Below are positions 8,171 to 16,020 of a DNA stretch of 64,000 nucleotides, piece by piece. Position 1 is the stretch's first letter; each line of letters opens with the position of its first letter. The translations under genes and the position numbers were made by a program. Source of the stretch: Arthrobacter glacialis. GTDB lineage: Bacteria; Actinomycetota; Actinomycetes; Actinomycetales; Micrococcaceae. Below the pieces are notes generated by a model. It ran no database searches and had not been told where the DNA came from. It saw nothing but the letters and a program-made list of their open reading frames with translations. The stretch lies in NCBI RefSeq assembly GCF_002909445.1, contig NZ_PPXC01000004.1:62001-126000 (forward strand), written 5' to 3'.

Positions 8171-9346
8171 CTAGACGATGAAGGCCTGGGCCTGGATGGC
8201 CACGGCCGCCGCGCCGCGGGCCCATTCGGTGAAATCTGCGGAGGCCACGCGCAGGCTGACTGCCTCGGCTTCCGGGTCCCTGTCAGCAGCGAGTGCCGCC
8301 CGGACAGTGGATTCCGTAGCCGTGAACAGGGCTATCCCCTCGCCACCGAGCACAACAGTGTTAACCATGGTGAGGTTGACCGCTGCGGCAATCAATTTGC
8401 CCAAGCCCCTGGCGGCAGAGGCAAAGACAGCCTCGGCCACGCGGTTGCCGCTGGCAGCCAGTTCCAGTGCCTGGTCGTACGTGACGGCTCGGCCCAGCAC
8501 CGTTGAAATCTGAGCGCAGACACTGGGGATGGACAGCATGGCGGTGGAGCATCCCCGATGCCCGTCCATGCACAAGGGGCCGTTGGGGTCCAGGGGGAAG
8601 TGCCCGCCCAAGCCCAGTCCCGTGTCCACGGTCCGCCTGACGTGGTCACGAATCACCAAGCCATAGCCCACGCCGGCACCAATGGTGATGACAGCAAAAT
8701 CAGCGGTTTCCTTGCCCGCGCCAAACCATTGCTCGGCGGCCGCCAGTGCACTCACATCGTTATCGGCCACCACTGGCAGACTCAGCTGCTGCGCCAGCAT
8801 CTGGGCCAGCGGCACGTCCTTCCAGCCAAGGAACGGTGCCCTGTGCACCACGCCGTCGGGGCGCACCTGCCCACCCAGGGAGACCCCCACACCTGTCAAC
8901 GTCACAGCTTCCTGCACACTCAGCCGCTCCACTACTTCGGCAATCCCTGCCACCACGGCTGCAGGGGACGTATCAGCCAGTGGCAGGGTGGCAACGGCCA
9001 AGATGGTGGCCCGGGTGTCAGTCAACACCGCCTGCAGGAGATCTCCGGTGACCTTGACACCCACAAAATGGGCGCAGTCGCTGCGCACATCCAGTAGCCT
9101 CACGGGCCGCCCCACCGTGCCATCAGCCACCAGCGCCCCTTCGACGAGGAGTCCGGCATCCAGCAGCGGCTTGCTGAGACGGGTCAGGCTCGCCACGCTC
9201 AATTTCAATTCCCGGGCCAAGTCGCCGCGCGAGATGGGGCCGCGAACCAGCACCAGGCGCGCCAACTCAAGGGCGGAGTCGGCGAGCGCCGCGGGGTTTT
9301 TGGGCTGCTCCGCGTGGCGGACTGTCAGCGGAAAGACTGAGTTCAT
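8171..9346 (-). CDS. ROK-family transcriptional regulator
   Basis: A 391-residue repressor-type ROK protein, probably controlling the divergent alpha-galactosidase operon. It has an N-terminal winged helix-turn-helix (about residues 20-72, with SRGDLARELKLSVASLTRL) and a ROK sugar-kinase-like domain with ITIGAGVGYGLV. The zinc loop begins GGHFP and continues LCMDGHRGC, where one of the usual CxCGxxGC cysteines is replaced. The ligand is probably a galactoside or its breakdown product; that is inferred from the neighbours. AGGG precedes the ATG. Paired operator-like repeats lie in the divergent spacer. Confidence 0.9.
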   Translation of the reverse strand: MNSVFPLTVRHAEQPKNPAALADSALELARLVLVRGPISRGDLARELKLSVASLTRLSKPLLDAGLLVEGALVADGTVGRPVRLLDVRSDCAHFVGVKVTGDLLQAVLTDTRATILAVATLPLADTSPAAVVAGIAEVVERLSVQEAVTLTGVGVSLGGQVRPDGVVHRAPFLGWKDVPLAQMLAQQLSLPVVADNDVSALAAAEQWFGAGKETADFAVITIGAGVGYGLVIRDHVRRTVDTGLGLGGHFPLDPNGPLCMDGHRGCSTAMLSIPSVCAQISTVLGRAVTYDQALELAASGNRVAEAVFASAARGLGKLIAAAVNLTMVNTVVLGGEGIALFTATESTVRAALAADRDPEAEAVSLRVASADFTEWARGAAAVAIQAQAFIV

Positions 9347-9392
9347 GGCCCTAGTTTATTGCAGTTTGCATCTAATTGAGTGAGACACGGCC

Positions 9393-9447
9393 ACTTTTAC
9401 GGCAATAACGTGACTCTTGACACTCCAATTACTTTTGCGGTAAAACT
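9393..9447. promoter_or_regulatory. Paired operator-like direct repeats in the ROK/alpha-galactosidase spacer
   Basis: Two similar sites, ACTTTTACGGCAATAAC (9393-9409) and ACTTTTGCGGTAAAACT (9431-9447), start 38 bp apart and share ACTTTTRCGGYAA. The second overlaps the proposed -10 of the alpha-galactosidase promoter, as expected for repression. The ROK protein encoded next door is the obvious candidate to bind them. Confidence 0.65.
9417..9446 (+). promoter_or_regulatory. Promoter of the alpha-galactosidase operon, probably leaderless
   Basis: A consensus -35 TTGACA (9417-9422) is followed after 18 bp by TAAAAC (9441-9446). Transcription would then begin at or next to the A of the ATG at 9453. 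No Shine-Dalgarno sequence is present before that ATG, which agrees with a leaderless mRNA, a common form in actinobacteria. Confidence 0.6.
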
Positions 9448-9452
9448 AATAC

Positions 9453-11606
9453 ATGAGTTTTGAATATTCTTACACCCAGCTGCATCGCGGCGGCACCACA
9501 GTCATCGTCGACTTGGGCACGGCAGGCATCCCCACCATCATCCATTGGGGGCCGGACACCGGCATCCTGACAGAATCCGAGCTGGCGGCCGCAGCCACGG
9601 CTGCAGCGTCCCAACGCGTCTCCGGCGGCATCGACATTCCGGCCCGCTTGACGCTCCTGCCCCAGGAAGTCTTTGGCTGGCAGGGCTCCCCCGCTTTGCT
9701 GGGCCAGCGCTCAGGTGCCGCCTGGGCCAGCGCCCTGGCCACGTCCCAGGTAGAGCTTAGGGACCACGCCTTGACCATAACGGCCCAGGATTCTGCGGCC
9801 GGGCTTCAGCTGGTCTCGGAACTGGCCCTGAGTACCCACGGCGTCCTGCACCAGCGGCACACCCTGACAAATGTTGGTGCCGGCGACTACCAGCTACACC
9901 AGCTGGGCACGGTGTTCCCGCTCCCCGCCACGGCAGCGACCATCCAGGACACCACCGGCCGGCATTTGAAGGAACGCACCGCCCAGCGGCGCCCGCTCAC
10001 AGTCGGTGCACACGTCAGGGAGAGCCGCCGCGGACGCCCGGGCGCTGACTCAACGTTGCTCATGCTGGCCGGCTCTGCCGGCTTTGGCCACCGCAGCGGC
10101 CTGGTCCACGGTGTGCACCTGGCCTGGAGCGGTAACCACAGGCTCAGCGCAGAGCGCACCATCACCAGCGACAACTTCCTCACCGCTGCCGAGCTGCTGC
10201 TGCCCGGCGAAGTGACGCTGGGACCCGGCGAAAGCTATTCCACCCCGTGGGCGCTCGGTTCCTGGGGCAACGGTTTGGACGAGCTCTCGGCGCGCTTCCA
10301 TGCTGATCTGCGCGAACGCCCGGCGCACCCCACACGCCCCCGGCCTGTCACCTTAAACACCTGGGAAGCCGTTTACTTTGATCATGACCTGAGCACACTT
10401 CAGGTTCTGGCCAACAAGGCTGCCGCGATTGGTGTTGAACGCTTTGTGCTCGACGACGGCTGGTTCCTAGGCCGCCGGGACGACACAGCAGGTTTGGGCG
10501 ACTGGTTTGTGGATCCGGCAGTTTGGGCCGACGGCCTAGGGCCCATCATCAACCATGTCGTGGGCCTCGGCATGGAGTTCGGCCTGTGGTTTGAACCAGA
10601 AATGGTCAACCCCGACAGCGACCTAGCCCGCAACCATCCGGACTGGATCCTGCACACGGACGGCCGTTGGCCCGTCAGTGCCCGCCAGCAGCAGGTGCTC
10701 AACCTGGCCCATCCCGAGTGCTTCGACTACCTCATGGCACGCATTGACGCCATCCTGACCGAATACCCCATCAGCTACATCAAGTGGGACCACAACCGGG
10801 ACCTGCTCGATGCTTCCGATCCCCGCACCGGCCGCGCGGCTGTCCGTGAAACCACTCTGGCCCTGTACCGGTTGCTGGCCGAGCTCAAGGCCCGCCACCC
10901 TGGCCTGGAAATTGAAAGCTGCGCCTCCGGCGGCGCCCGCGTGGACTTGGGCATCCTGAAGTTTACGGACAGGATCTGGACCAGCGACTGCATCGATCCC
11001 ATCGAAAGGCTCGACAACCAGGAAAACACTTCCCTGCTGGTCCCCTACGAGCTCATGGGCGCCCACATTGGCGGCCCCAAGTCGCACTCCACGCACCGCC
11101 AGCACAGCCTCGGGTTCATGGCCCGTACGGCCATCTTTGGCCACTTCGGCATCGAATGGAACATTGCGCACATCAGTGCCGAACAAACCACCGAACTGGC
11201 CGGCTGGGTGGCCTTCCACAAGGACAACCGGGACCTGTTCCACTCAGGTGCCTCCGTTCACGCCGATCTCGCCGACCCGGCCCTGGACCTGCGCGGTGTT
11301 GTGGCCCAGGACGGCGAGCGCGCCATCTTTGCCCTCACCCAGCGCGAAGCCTCCATCACCTACCCCTCCGGACGGGTCACCATTCCCGGCCTGTCACCGC
11401 AGGGCCGCTACCGGCTGGCCCTGTCGCATCCCCTGGATGAGGAAGTGGGCAACGGCCAGTCCCCGCTGGCATGGCCCTTGGCGGACTGCGTGCTCTCAGG
11501 ACGCGTCTTGGAGACTGTGGGCATTGCCGCCCCCGTCCTCTTCCCCGAACAATCAGTGCTCATCATGCTCACCAGGGTTGACGCCGATCCTGCGCGGGCC
11601 ATCTAA
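9453..11606 (+). CDS. Alpha-galactosidase, GH36
   Basis: A 717-residue retaining alpha-galactosidase that hydrolyses melibiose and raffinose-family sugars. The N-terminal beta-supersandwich is followed by a TIM barrel with VLDDGWF, nucleophile Asp446 in IKWDHNRD, CASGGARVDLG, and the acid/base region SDCIDPIERL (Asp512 or Asp515). A C-terminal beta domain closes the protein. Length and motif order match bacterial GH36. No signal peptide is seen, so the enzyme is cytoplasmic and acts after uptake by the transporter encoded just downstream. The next gene starts 10 nt after the stop with its own ribosome binding site, so the genes form an operon. Confidence 0.95.
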   Translation: MSFEYSYTQLHRGGTTVIVDLGTAGIPTIIHWGPDTGILTESELAAAATAAASQRVSGGIDIPARLTLLPQEVFGWQGSPALLGQRSGAAWASALATSQVELRDHALTITAQDSAAGLQLVSELALSTHGVLHQRHTLTNVGAGDYQLHQLGTVFPLPATAATIQDTTGRHLKERTAQRRPLTVGAHVRESRRGRPGADSTLLMLAGSAGFGHRSGLVHGVHLAWSGNHRLSAERTITSDNFLTAAELLLPGEVTLGPGESYSTPWALGSWGNGLDELSARFHADLRERPAHPTRPRPVTLNTWEAVYFDHDLSTLQVLANKAAAIGVERFVLDDGWFLGRRDDTAGLGDWFVDPAVWADGLGPIINHVVGLGMEFGLWFEPEMVNPDSDLARNHPDWILHTDGRWPVSARQQQVLNLAHPECFDYLMARIDAILTEYPISYIKWDHNRDLLDASDPRTGRAAVRETTLALYRLLAELKARHPGLEIESCASGGARVDLGILKFTDRIWTSDCIDPIERLDNQENTSLLVPYELMGAHIGGPKSHSTHRQHSLGFMARTAIFGHFGIEWNIAHISAEQTTELAGWVAFHKDNRDLFHSGASVHADLADPALDLRGVVAQDGERAIFALTQREASITYPSGRVTIPGLSPQGRYRLALSHPLDEEVGNGQSPLAWPLADCVLSGRVLETVGIAAPVLFPEQSVLIMLTRVDADPARAI

Positions 11607-11615
11607 GGAGTTCGC

Positions 11616-12926
11616 ATGTTTGCAACACAACGCCTGAGCCAGGCGCTCCGGAAGGGACCGGGCAAGGCTGCGGCAAGTGCCGCCGTCGTCCTGGCCCTCA
11701 CCCTGAGCCTGAGCGGCTGCGGCCCCGCCGACGACGGCCGCGTCAAGCTCGATTTCTTCCAGTACAAACCCGAAGCCGTAGGCCAGTTTGAAAAGATTGT
11801 GGCCGACTTTGAGGCCGCAAACCCGGGGATCGACGTGGTTATCAACAACGTTCCCGACCCGGACACTGCCATCCGCACACTGCTGGTGAAAGGCAAGACA
11901 CCCGATGTCCTGACCCTCAACGGCAACGGCAACTTCGGTGACCTGTCCACGTCCTGCGTCTTCGCGGACCTCTCGGAGCTGCCCGCGGCGAAACGGGTGA
12001 TCCCCTCCGTGCAGGATATTTTGGACGGTTTGGGCACCTGCCACGGCAGCGAGAGCAACGGTTTGCCGTTTGCCAACAATGCCAGCGGCGTCCTGTACAA
12101 CCCGAAGATTTTCGCCAAGTATGGCGTCGATGTGCCGGAGACCTGGGATGACCTCATTGCCGCGGCCGACACCTTCAAGTCCAACGGCGTCAACCCGTTC
12201 TACATGACCTTGAAGGATGCCTGGACTGTGCTGCCCTCCTATGTGAACCTTGCAGGCAACCTCATGCCGGCGGACTTCTTTGACGACGTCCGCTCTGCCG
12301 GCTGGACACCCGCAACCGGGCAGTTCAGTTTTGAAAAGGACGGCACGGAGGCGGCCGCCAAGCTGGCAAAACTGTTCAGCTACGCCCAGCCCGGCGCCGA
12401 AAGCGCCGGCTACAACGACGGCAACGCAGCGTTTGGTGCCGGCGAATCCGCCATGTACCTGCAGGGCAGCTTCGCCATCCCGGCCATCCGCGCGTCGAAC
12501 CCTGAGGCGAAGGTCAAGTCCTTCCCGTACCCCACCACCAACGATCCTGCCAAGAACACCCTGGTCTCCGGCGTGGATGTGTCGCTGGCCATCGGCAAGG
12601 ACACCAAGCACCCCGCCGAAGCCAAAAAGTTCGTTGAATACCTCATGTCGGCGCCGGTCTTGGACTACTACTCGGCCGCCCAGTCATCCCTGACGCCTGT
12701 CTCGGATGCCGCGGCCAGCACCGATCCGGCCCTGGCCGGCATGCAGGGCTTCTTCAACGACGGCCGGGTCATCGGCTACTTCGACCACCACGTGCCGGCC
12801 AGCATCCCACTGCCGGCGCTCCTGCAGCAATTTGTCCTTGACGAAAACCAGCCCGCATTCCTGACCCGCATGGATCATGAATTTGAAAAGGTCGCAGCCC
12901 GCACCACCACCAAGAAAGGCGATTGA
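11616..12926 (+). CDS. ABC transporter sugar-binding lipoprotein (MsmE/RafE-like)
   Basis: The extracytoplasmic receptor of a carbohydrate importer. The 436-residue family 1 binding protein has a lipoprotein signal with lipobox SLSGC (Cys35) and then a periplasmic-binding fold starting VKLDFFQYKP. The recurrent family features FEAANPGIDV, GLPFANNASGVLYN and PETWDDLIAAAD are present. AAGGAG precedes the ATG. It is placed between a GH36 enzyme and two permeases, so the ligand is probably an alpha-galactoside such as raffinose or melibiose. That specificity is inferred only from context. Confidence 0.92.
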   Translation: MFATQRLSQALRKGPGKAAASAAVVLALTLSLSGCGPADDGRVKLDFFQYKPEAVGQFEKIVADFEAANPGIDVVINNVPDPDTAIRTLLVKGKTPDVLTLNGNGNFGDLSTSCVFADLSELPAAKRVIPSVQDILDGLGTCHGSESNGLPFANNASGVLYNPKIFAKYGVDVPETWDDLIAAADTFKSNGVNPFYMTLKDAWTVLPSYVNLAGNLMPADFFDDVRSAGWTPATGQFSFEKDGTEAAAKLAKLFSYAQPGAESAGYNDGNAAFGAGESAMYLQGSFAIPAIRASNPEAKVKSFPYPTTNDPAKNTLVSGVDVSLAIGKDTKHPAEAKKFVEYLMSAPVLDYYSAAQSSLTPVSDAAASTDPALAGMQGFFNDGRVIGYFDHHVPASIPLPALLQQFVLDENQPAFLTRMDHEFEKVAARTTTKKGD

Positions 12927-12928
12927 TC

Positions 12929-13858
12929 ATGACCACCACAACGGCCAGGGCAAAGAAGCCCCGCAGCGCACCCGGGCTGCAACGCCGGCGCCCGCCCCGG
13001 GCCAACAAGACGTTTTACTGGATGGTGGTTCCGGCCCTCGTGCTGTTCCTGGTCCTGCACACCCTCCCCACCCTGACTGGCATCTTCTATAGTTTCACCA
13101 ACTACGCCGGCTACGGCGAGTGGAACTTTGTGGGACTCTCCAACTACGTGAACCTGTTCAAGGACGACCGGATCATGGATTCCTATGTCTTCACGATCCT
13201 CTTTGCCGTCACCACCACCATTGTGGTCAACCTGGGCGCCTTGTTCATTGCGATCCTGCTCAACTCCAAGATCAAGTACCAGACGGCGTTCCGTGGGATC
13301 TTCTTCATCCCCAACATCCTCTCGGTGCTGATTGTTGCCTACGTCTTCAACTACCTGCTCTCCAACAACTTGCCGCTCATTGGCCAGGCATTGGGCATCG
13401 AGTGGCTCTCCACCTCCATCCTGACCAACCCCGACCTGGCCTGGCTGGGCATTGTGGGTGTCACCGCGTGGCAGTCCATCGCCTTCAGCGTCATCATCTA
13501 CCTTGCCGGACTGCAAACAGTTCCCGGTGAGCTCTACGAAGCTGCCAGCCTGGACGGGGCCTCACCGTGGCGCCAGTTCGCCTCCATCACGTTCCCACTG
13601 ATCTCGGGCTACTTCACCATCAACATGGTGCTTGCCCTCAAGGGCCTGCTTCAAGTCTTCGACCAAATCGTGGCCCTGACCAATGGTGGTCCCGGCACCT
13701 CCACCGAATCGGTGGCCATGGTCATCTACCGCGGCGGCTTCCAAGGCGGGGAATTTGGTTACCAAATGGCCAACTCCGTGGTGTACCTGGTGGTCATCGT
13801 GGCCCTGGCCTTACTGCAGCTGCGCGTCCTGTCGCGCAAGGAGGTTGATTTCTCATGA
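12929..13858 (+). CDS. ABC sugar permease, MalF/MsmF type
   Basis: The first membrane subunit of the alpha-galactoside importer, 309 residues. It has about six transmembrane helices, the first near residues 30-50 (WMVVPALVLFLVL). The conserved cytoplasmic loop is EAASLDGASPWRQF, which docks the ATPase. An upstream in-frame TTG at 12923 exists, but the ATG 2 nt after the lipoprotein stop, with GAAAGG upstream, is the better start. Its stop overlaps the start of the next permease by 4 nt (ATGA). No ATPase gene is nearby. Confidence 0.93.
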   Translation: MTTTTARAKKPRSAPGLQRRRPPRANKTFYWMVVPALVLFLVLHTLPTLTGIFYSFTNYAGYGEWNFVGLSNYVNLFKDDRIMDSYVFTILFAVTTTIVVNLGALFIAILLNSKIKYQTAFRGIFFIPNILSVLIVAYVFNYLLSNNLPLIGQALGIEWLSTSILTNPDLAWLGIVGVTAWQSIAFSVIIYLAGLQTVPGELYEAASLDGASPWRQFASITFPLISGYFTINMVLALKGLLQVFDQIVALTNGGPGTSTESVAMVIYRGGFQGGEFGYQMANSVVYLVVIVALALLQLRVLSRKEVDFS

Positions 13859-14733
13859 GCACGCCCACGCAAACCACGGCAGAGGTGACGGCCGGCACCC
13901 CGGCCAAGGTCCGCCGTCGCACCTCCATCAACATCCCCTTGACACTCCTGGTGGCGGTGCTGTCACTGACGGTGCTGATTCCGCTGTACTTCACCATTGT
14001 CACGGCGCTGAAATCGTCAGACCAGCTCAGCAGCAACGGAATGGCCCTGCCCACCAGCATTCACCTGGAGAACTTCGCCAAAGCGTGGACGCTGACCAAT
14101 TTCCCCAACGCGCTGCTCATCTCGGGCATCGTGACCGTGGGGGCAGTCATCTTGACCATTCTGACAAACTCCCTGGTGGCTTACGCCATTGCCAGGAACA
14201 TGCACCGCCCGTTCTTCAAGGCGCTGTACTACTTCTTCATCGCCGCGTTGTTTGTGCCGTTCCCCATCATCATGCTGCCGGTGACCAAGCAGATGTCCAT
14301 CCTTGGTTTGGACAACCCCGTGGGCTTGTTCCTGCTGTACACCGTTTACGGGCTGAGCTTCAACATCTTTGTCTACACGGCCTTCATCAAGTCCATCCCG
14401 GCCGAGTTGGAAGAGGCCGCCATCATGGACGGTGCCAGCGTCTGGACCACCTTCCGCAAGGTCATCTTCCCGGTGTTGACACCCATGAATGCCACCGTGG
14501 GCATCCTGACCTGCCTGTGGGCGTGGAATGACTTCATGCTGCCGCTGGTGATCCTCTCCGATCCCAGCACACGCACCCTGCCCCTGGTCCAATTCGTCTT
14601 CCAAAACCAGTTCAACACCGACTACACCACAGCGTTCGCCTCCTACCTCATGGCCATGGCGCCGTTGCTCCTGATCTACATCTTCGCCCAGCGCTGGGTC
14701 ATCTCCGGCGTCATGAGAGGATCCGTCAAATAG
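13855..14733 (+). CDS. ABC sugar permease, MalG/MsmG type
   Basis: The second membrane subunit of the importer, 292 residues with about six transmembrane helices. The EAA loop reads EEAAIMDGASVWTTF, followed by IFPVLTPMNATV. The ATGA overlap with the preceding permease shows tight coupling. It is the last gene of the operon; a GC-rich hairpin follows about 100 bp downstream. The absence of a cognate ATPase gene suggests use of a shared MsmK/MsiK-type ATPase, as in other actinobacterial sugar importers. Confidence 0.93.
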   Translation: MSTPTQTTAEVTAGTPAKVRRRTSINIPLTLLVAVLSLTVLIPLYFTIVTALKSSDQLSSNGMALPTSIHLENFAKAWTLTNFPNALLISGIVTVGAVILTILTNSLVAYAIARNMHRPFFKALYYFFIAALFVPFPIIMLPVTKQMSILGLDNPVGLFLLYTVYGLSFNIFVYTAFIKSIPAELEEAAIMDGASVWTTFRKVIFPVLTPMNATVGILTCLWAWNDFMLPLVILSDPSTRTLPLVQFVFQNQFNTDYTTAFASYLMAMAPLLLIYIFAQRWVISGVMRGSVK

Positions 14734-14753
14734 CCCCACCGGCCCCACCTCCA

Positions 14754-14836
14754 GACGCTCGCTCATATAAGGGGCACTCCCCGGCAACGCTCGCTCACAT
14801 CCGGGGCACCACGGAGCAACGCCCGTTCACATCCGG
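14754..14836 (+). repeat. Array of 32-bp-phased repeats, left of the DUF559-like gene
   Basis: Three units begin at 14754, 14786 and 14818, exactly 32 bp apart. The core is RACGCTCGCTCAYATNNGGGGC, followed by about 10 variable bases. The third unit is diverged (AACGCCCGTTCACATCCGG) and runs into a perfect hairpin. The same core occurs in opposite orientation on the other side of the next gene. Confidence 0.85.
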
Positions 14837-14861
14837 CCGCCGTCAGCATGACGGCGGCCGG
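14833..14861 (+). terminator. Hairpin after the sugar ABC operon
   Basis: CCGGCCGCCGTC (14833-14844) pairs perfectly with GACGGCGGCCGG (14850-14861) around AGCAT. It overlaps the end of the third 32-bp repeat unit. It probably terminates the alpha-galactosidase operon, although no U-run follows. Confidence 0.7.
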
Positions 14862-14925
14862 TCGCATGCCGACTACCTGTGGATAACTTCTGCGGGCGCC
14901 GGCGGATAGGGGCGACAATGTCATC

Positions 14926-15876
14926 ATGGACTTTCCGCAGACCCCCAGGCTTCCCGACGGGCCGTTCACCTTAGGTGAGGCGCTGTCGCTGGGTGTGTCG
15001 CGTAACAGGCTCCGCAATCGCGAATTCACCGGTGTAAGTCGTGGTTTGTACCGCCCGGCGTCTTGGGACTTTGAGCTTCGAGAAGCTGCGCGGGCCTTGT
15101 CCACAGCGACTCCGGGGGCATGGATCTCGCACACAACAGCGGCGCAATTGCACCAGTTGATCCTGCCGCCGTGGCTTTCTGAATCAAGGGAACTGCACCT
15201 GAGTAAGCCCCAAAACCTGCCTGGAGTGCGAAGGGCCGGCATCCTCGGCCACACAGTAGTTGCCCTGCCGGGCGAAGTCGAGGCCACAGGGGAGCTTCGG
15301 ATCAGCACCCCGGCACGCACGTGGCTCGACCTGGCACGCATTCTGCCCCTGAATGATCTGGTATGCATGGGCGACCAGCTCATCCGCATCCCCCGGCCGG
15401 AATTCGAGGGCAGAAGTACGCCACACACCACTCCGGCATTCCTTCGGGAGATGCTTGGCCGGCACCGGAACCTGCAAGGAATCGTCCGCGCCAGGGCCGC
15501 CCTGGAGCTCATGCGTATCGGCGCCGATTCTGGCCCTGAAACTCTGCTGCGGTTGGCCATGCTCGACGCCGGCCTGCCGGAGCCCGAATTGCAGCTCACC
15601 TTGTGGAACCGGCCCGGTGGCCCATCGGCCGACGCCGGCTACCGTGCCCGCCGAATTGCTCTCCAGTACGACGGCGCCCATCACCTGGATGAGCTGCAGC
15701 AACGCAGCGACAGGCGGCGGGACAAAGCCTTCGAGGCCGCCGGCTGGACTGTTCTGGTCTTTACCCAAGAAGATGTGGCCGACGGATTTCACGATGCTGT
15801 ACGGCTCATCAAAAAGACGTTGCAGCATGCATGGATGGATCCAGCAATCGCCTCCGGTTTTGCCCCCGGCCGTTAA
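14926..15876 (+). CDS. AbiEi-like/DUF559 family protein, putative endonuclease-fold
   Basis: A 316-residue protein of the type with an N-terminal winged-helix-like region (about 14-60, FTLGEALSLGVSRNRL, then GVSRGLYRP) and a C-terminal DUF559 region related to Vsr endonucleases. The C-terminal signature runs from SGPETLLRLAMLDAGLPEP (202-220) through IALQYDGAHH (244-253) to AFEAAGWTVLVF. Most DUF559 proteins have Glu-Tyr-Asp-Gly in that strand; here the Glu is Gln248, so catalysis is uncertain. Asp237 and Asp249 remain. The function is not known. The gene stands alone and is flanked by facing repeat arrays and hairpins. Confidence 0.75.
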   Translation: MDFPQTPRLPDGPFTLGEALSLGVSRNRLRNREFTGVSRGLYRPASWDFELREAARALSTATPGAWISHTTAAQLHQLILPPWLSESRELHLSKPQNLPGVRRAGILGHTVVALPGEVEATGELRISTPARTWLDLARILPLNDLVCMGDQLIRIPRPEFEGRSTPHTTPAFLREMLGRHRNLQGIVRARAALELMRIGADSGPETLLRLAMLDAGLPEPELQLTLWNRPGGPSADAGYRARRIALQYDGAHHLDELQQRSDRRRDKAFEAAGWTVLVFTQEDVADGFHDAVRLIKKTLQHAWMDPAIASGFAPGR

Positions 15877-15902
15877 CGCCACCAAGACTGCCGCTTTAGT
15901 TA

Positions 15903-15948
15903 AATGCCGAACGCTCCCTCACTGTGCAGTGAGGGAGCGTTCGGCATT
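15903..15948. terminator. 22-bp perfect palindrome between convergent genes
   Basis: The arms at 15903-15924 and 15927-15948 are exact reverse complements over 22 bp with 2 bases between them. In RNA the stem would close with a small loop. It lies between the 3' ends of the DUF559-like gene and ino1, so it can terminate both. The arm contains GAACGCTCCCTCAC, a diverged copy of the 32-bp repeat core that is in phase with the neighbouring array. Confidence 0.85.
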
Positions 15949-16005
15949 ACCCACCCATATCTGAGCGAGCGTCGGTATAAAACGCCCCGTATGTGAGCGA
16001 GCGTC
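15929..16005 (-). repeat. Array of 32-bp-phased repeats, right of the DUF559-like gene
   Basis: Read on the minus strand, units begin at 16005 (GACGCTCGCTCACATACGGG), 15973 (GACGCTCGCTCAGATATGGG) and 15941 (AACGCTCCCTCAC), again 32 bp apart. The orientation is opposite to the left array. The innermost unit is diverged and forms part of the long hairpin arm, mirroring the left side. Confidence 0.85.
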
Positions 16006-16020
16006 GGTAGGGGGATGGAG

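Noticed and set aside
14754-16005. CRISPR array interpretation of the 32-bp-phased repeats
   Set aside because: Only three units per side, with a 22-bp core and about 10-bp remainders too short to be spacers, diverged inner units, and no cas genes.
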